Assembly: GCA_036555105.1 (NCBI GenBank)
Contig: DATBMA010000102.1
Coordinates: forward strand, 1 to 25,602
Direction of reading: 5' to 3'
DNA length: 25,602 nucleotides
Source: DATBMA01 sp036555105
Lineage (GTDB): Bacteria > Actinomycetota > Acidimicrobiia > Spongiisociales > ZC4RG35
The position numbers and the translations under genes are program-made. The notes under the pieces were generated by a model. That model was not told the origin of the DNA, did not search any database, and saw only the letters and a list, made by a program, of their open reading frames with translations. Shown one piece after another: positions 23,693-25,602 of this stretch. Position 1 is the first letter of the stretch. Each line of letters begins with the position of its first letter.

Positions 23693-25135
23693 CTAATCGT
23701 TCTTGACCATCACGTGCTTGGTGATCGTGTAGTCGAGAACGGCCTCTTCCGACAGGTCCTTGCCGAAGCCGGACTGCTTGAAGCCGCCATGAGGTGCCTC
23801 AGCGGTCAGGGGGATGTGATCGTTGATCCAGACCGTGCCGAACTCGAGGTCCGCCGCCAGCCGCATGGCCCGTCCGATGTCCTTGGTCCACACGGATGCG
23901 GCCAGCCCGTAGAGGACGTCGTTGCCCATTCGCAAGGCCTCTCCTTCGGAGTCGAACGGAAGTGCCACCAGCACCGGGCCGAAGACCTCTTGCTGAACGA
24001 TCTCCGAGCTCTGGTCAGCGCCGACGATCACCGTGGGGGAGTAGAAGTAGCCGCGGTCGAGGCCCTTCGGGACCGAGCCGCCGATCACGACCTTGGCTCC
24101 GGCCGCCTTGGCTCGCTCCACGAACCCGGACACCCGGTCACGTTGGGCGCCGCTGATCAGCGGTCCCATGAAGGTGTCGGCGTCCTGGGGGTCGCCGACG
24201 GTGGTCGTGCGGAAGACTTCCGCCACAGCCTCGACCGTCTCGTCGAAGCGCCCCCGCTCCACGTAGAGGCGGGTCGAGGCGGTGCAGTCCTGCCCTGAGT
24301 TGAATAGGGATCCGACCTGAGCCGCCGCCGCCACGGCCTCGGTGTCGGCGTCGTCGAACACGATGAATGGCGCCTTTCCCCCCAGTTCCAGGTGGACCCG
24401 TTTCATCGTGTTGGCGGCGGAGGCCATGATCCTCTTGCCGGTGGAGGTGGAGCCTGTGAGGGAGATCATCCTCACGTCGGGATGATCGACCAAGGCTTGA
24501 CCGGCGTCGTTCCCGCCGGTGACCACGTTGAGCACCCCGTCCGGTATCCCCGCCTCCTTGGACAGCTCAGCCAGCATCAAGGCCGTCCGCGGGGTGCCGG
24601 GGGCGGGCTTGAGCACGGTGGTGCAGCCGGCCGCCAGAGCGGGGCCGACCTTCCATACGGCCATCATCACCGGGTAGTTCCAGGGAGCGATCTGACCGAC
24701 CACCCCCACCGGCTCCTTCCGGAGCATGGAGGTGTAGCCGGGCATGAAGGTACCGGCGGCCGATCCGGCGATGTTGCGGGCGGCGGCGGCGAAGAACCGG
24801 AGATGGTCGACGGTGGGCGGGAGGTCTGCTTCCAGGGCCACGCTGACATAGGGCTTGCCTGTGTCCTCGGACTCGGTCCTGGCGATCTCCTCCTGATGCT
24901 GCTCGACCAGGTCGGCCAGCTTCCAGAGCGCCAGCGACCTGGCCGCGGGGGAGAGCTTCGACCAGCGCCCGTCATAGAAAGCGGTCTTGGCGGCCTGCAC
25001 CGCCATATCGATGTCGGCGGCGGTCCCGTCGATGACGGTGTCGACCACCTCTCCGGTGGCCGGGTTCTCGACCTTGAGGTCGCCCCCGTCCTTGGAGTCG
25101 GCCCAGGATCCATCGATCCAGTGCTTCCAGGCCAT
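23693..25135 (-). CDS. Gamma-aminobutyraldehyde-type dehydrogenase
   Basis: A 480-residue NAD-dependent aldehyde dehydrogenase. It carries PWNYP with N153, the cofactor loop LTGSTSTGK (227-234), general base E250 in HLELGGKAP and nucleophile C284 in NSGQDCTAS. The 'GQDCTA' box and the C-terminal APHGGFKQSGFGKDLS and YTITKHVM are typical of the PatD/gamma-aminobutyraldehyde and betaine-aldehyde group. The first is favoured because a polyamine-type permease gene lies directly upstream: putrescine taken up would be converted through 4-aminobutanal to GABA. ATG at 25135 has AGGAGG seven bases upstream (25143-25148). A good promoter lies in the 66-base gap, so it can be transcribed separately from the transporter. 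Confidence 0.9.
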   Translation of the reverse strand: MAWKHWIDGSWADSKDGGDLKVENPATGEVVDTVIDGTAADIDMAVQAAKTAFYDGRWSKLSPAARSLALWKLADLVEQHQEEIARTESEDTGKPYVSVALEADLPPTVDHLRFFAAAARNIAGSAAGTFMPGYTSMLRKEPVGVVGQIAPWNYPVMMAVWKVGPALAAGCTTVLKPAPGTPRTALMLAELSKEAGIPDGVLNVVTGGNDAGQALVDHPDVRMISLTGSTSTGKRIMASAANTMKRVHLELGGKAPFIVFDDADTEAVAAAAQVGSLFNSGQDCTASTRLYVERGRFDETVEAVAEVFRTTTVGDPQDADTFMGPLISGAQRDRVSGFVERAKAAGAKVVIGGSVPKGLDRGYFYSPTVIVGADQSSEIVQQEVFGPVLVALPFDSEGEALRMGNDVLYGLAASVWTKDIGRAMRLAADLEFGTVWINDHIPLTAEAPHGGFKQSGFGKDLSEEAVLDYTITKHVMVKND

Positions 25136-25160
25136 CTATGTGCCTCCTACGAGCGAACGC

Positions 25161-25191
25161 CTTACAACGGGCGGAGACTATCGACTGTCAA
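25161..25191 (-). promoter_or_regulatory. Candidate sigma-70 promoter of the dehydrogenase gene
   Basis: On the - strand there is a perfect TTGACA (25191-25186) and, 19 bases on, TGTAAG (25166-25161), four of six matches to TATAAT. It sits between the permease stop and the dehydrogenase start, and the implied leader is about 20 bases containing the AGGAGG. The 19-base spacing is slightly long. Confidence 0.4.
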
Positions 25192-25201
25192 CCGGGGCTG
25201 G

Positions 25202-25602
25202 CTAGCGAGCGTCCTCGACCTGGTCGCGGGTAAGCCTCGCTGCGAGAACGATCGGCAGCGCCGTAAGCGCGATCACGAGGATCGCAACCACGTTGGTCAC
25301 GGGCCGGGCTCTCGGCCGAAAGAGGCTGGAGAAAATCCAAATGGGGAGAGTCTGCTGCTGGCCGGCGGTAAACGTTGTGACCACGATCTCATCAAAAGAG
25401 AGAGCGAAAGCAAGGAGGCCGCCTGCTACCAGCGCCGTCGCGAGATTCGGGAAGATCACATGCCGGAAGGTCTGCCAGCCATCGGCCCCAAGGTCCATCG
25501 ATGCCTCGGCCAGCGAGGGGGACAGCCGTCGAAAACGAGCGATGACATTGTTGTAGACGATCACCACTGTGAAGGTGGCATGCCCGATGACAATCGTCCA
25601 GA
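25202..25602 (-). CDS. potC: PotC-like polyamine ABC transporter permease (5' partial)
   Basis: The frame runs off the right edge, so only the C-terminal 132 or so residues are present. They contain the EAA loop that docks the ATPase (EASMDLGADGWQTFRHVIFP), preceded by IGHATF and followed by AFALSFDEIVVTTFTAG, a stretch very like PotC/YdcV-type spermidine/putrescine permeases. Two further TM segments follow. The protein ends in a short charged tail (RLTRDQVEDAR). The rest of the transporter should lie beyond the window. It reads in the same direction as the aldehyde dehydrogenase, 66 bases away, supporting polyamine uptake and use. Other PotC-family substrates are possible. Confidence 0.88.
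   Translation of the reverse strand, partial: WTIVIGHATFTVVIVYNNVIARFRRLSPSLAEASMDLGADGWQTFRHVIFPNLATALVAGGLLAFALSFDEIVVTTFTAGQQQTLPIWIFSSLFRPRARPVTNVVAILVIALTALPIVLAARLTRDQVEDAR

Noticed and set aside
1..25602. CRISPR arrays, tRNA/rRNA genes, insertion sequences, phage or plasmid genes
   Set aside because: No spaced repeats, cloverleaf sequences, transposase motifs or terminal inverted repeats were found by reading; absence was not tested computationally.

Overview
The window is a dense, high-GC bacterial chromosome segment (20 protein genes, no gene-free stretch over 200 bases). Gene content suggests an actinobacterium (Actinomycetota), perhaps an uncultured Acidimicrobiia-like lineage. 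The pointers are a TIGR03084-type DinB-fold protein, a duplicated CMRxHG lipoprotein ahead of a MacAB-like exporter with a peptidoglycan-binding adaptor, frequent GTG/TTG starts, and the absence of any outer-membrane protein. The phylum call is inference; the class is a guess. I saw no tRNA, rRNA, CRISPR array, insertion sequence or phage gene.

Left part (1-5762): the 3' half of a divergent HisA-like barrel fused in frame to a VOC/glyoxalase domain (+). Then come an atypical SDR/NmrA-like protein and a P5C-type aldehyde dehydrogenase (both -), a proline-rich single-pass membrane protein (+), and a coupled pair of a PlsY-like acyltransferase and a UPF0104/LPG-synthase-TM-like membrane protein (+).

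Centre (5956-15120): the most interesting region, a four-gene + strand operon with every junction overlapping (1, 4 and 1 nt). It encodes a small three-TM protein, a secreted and membrane-anchored von Willebrand A protein with an intact MIDAS, a 1131-residue FtsZ/tubulin-superfamily GTPase of the Tubulin_2/FtsZ-like type, and a 997-residue protein with six TM segments and large soluble ends that I do not recognise. This looks like a Gram-positive form of the FtsZ-like/vWA membrane-remodelling system predicted by Makarova and Koonin. No OmpA-family protein or separate GTPase is visible here.

Right part (15131-25602): a coupled TIGR03084 protein and 3-hydroxyisobutyrate-dehydrogenase-family reductase (-). 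Next is a four-gene exporter operon (+: lipoprotein, MacA-like adaptor, ATPase, MacB-like permease). A - strand run follows: gamma-aminobutyraldehyde-type dehydrogenase, methyltransferase, formylglycine-generating enzyme and a Cys-type sulfatase. The FGE very likely matures the sulfatase. The right edge holds the 3' part of a PotC-like polyamine ABC permease, which fits putrescine/polyamine uptake feeding the adjacent aldehyde dehydrogenase.
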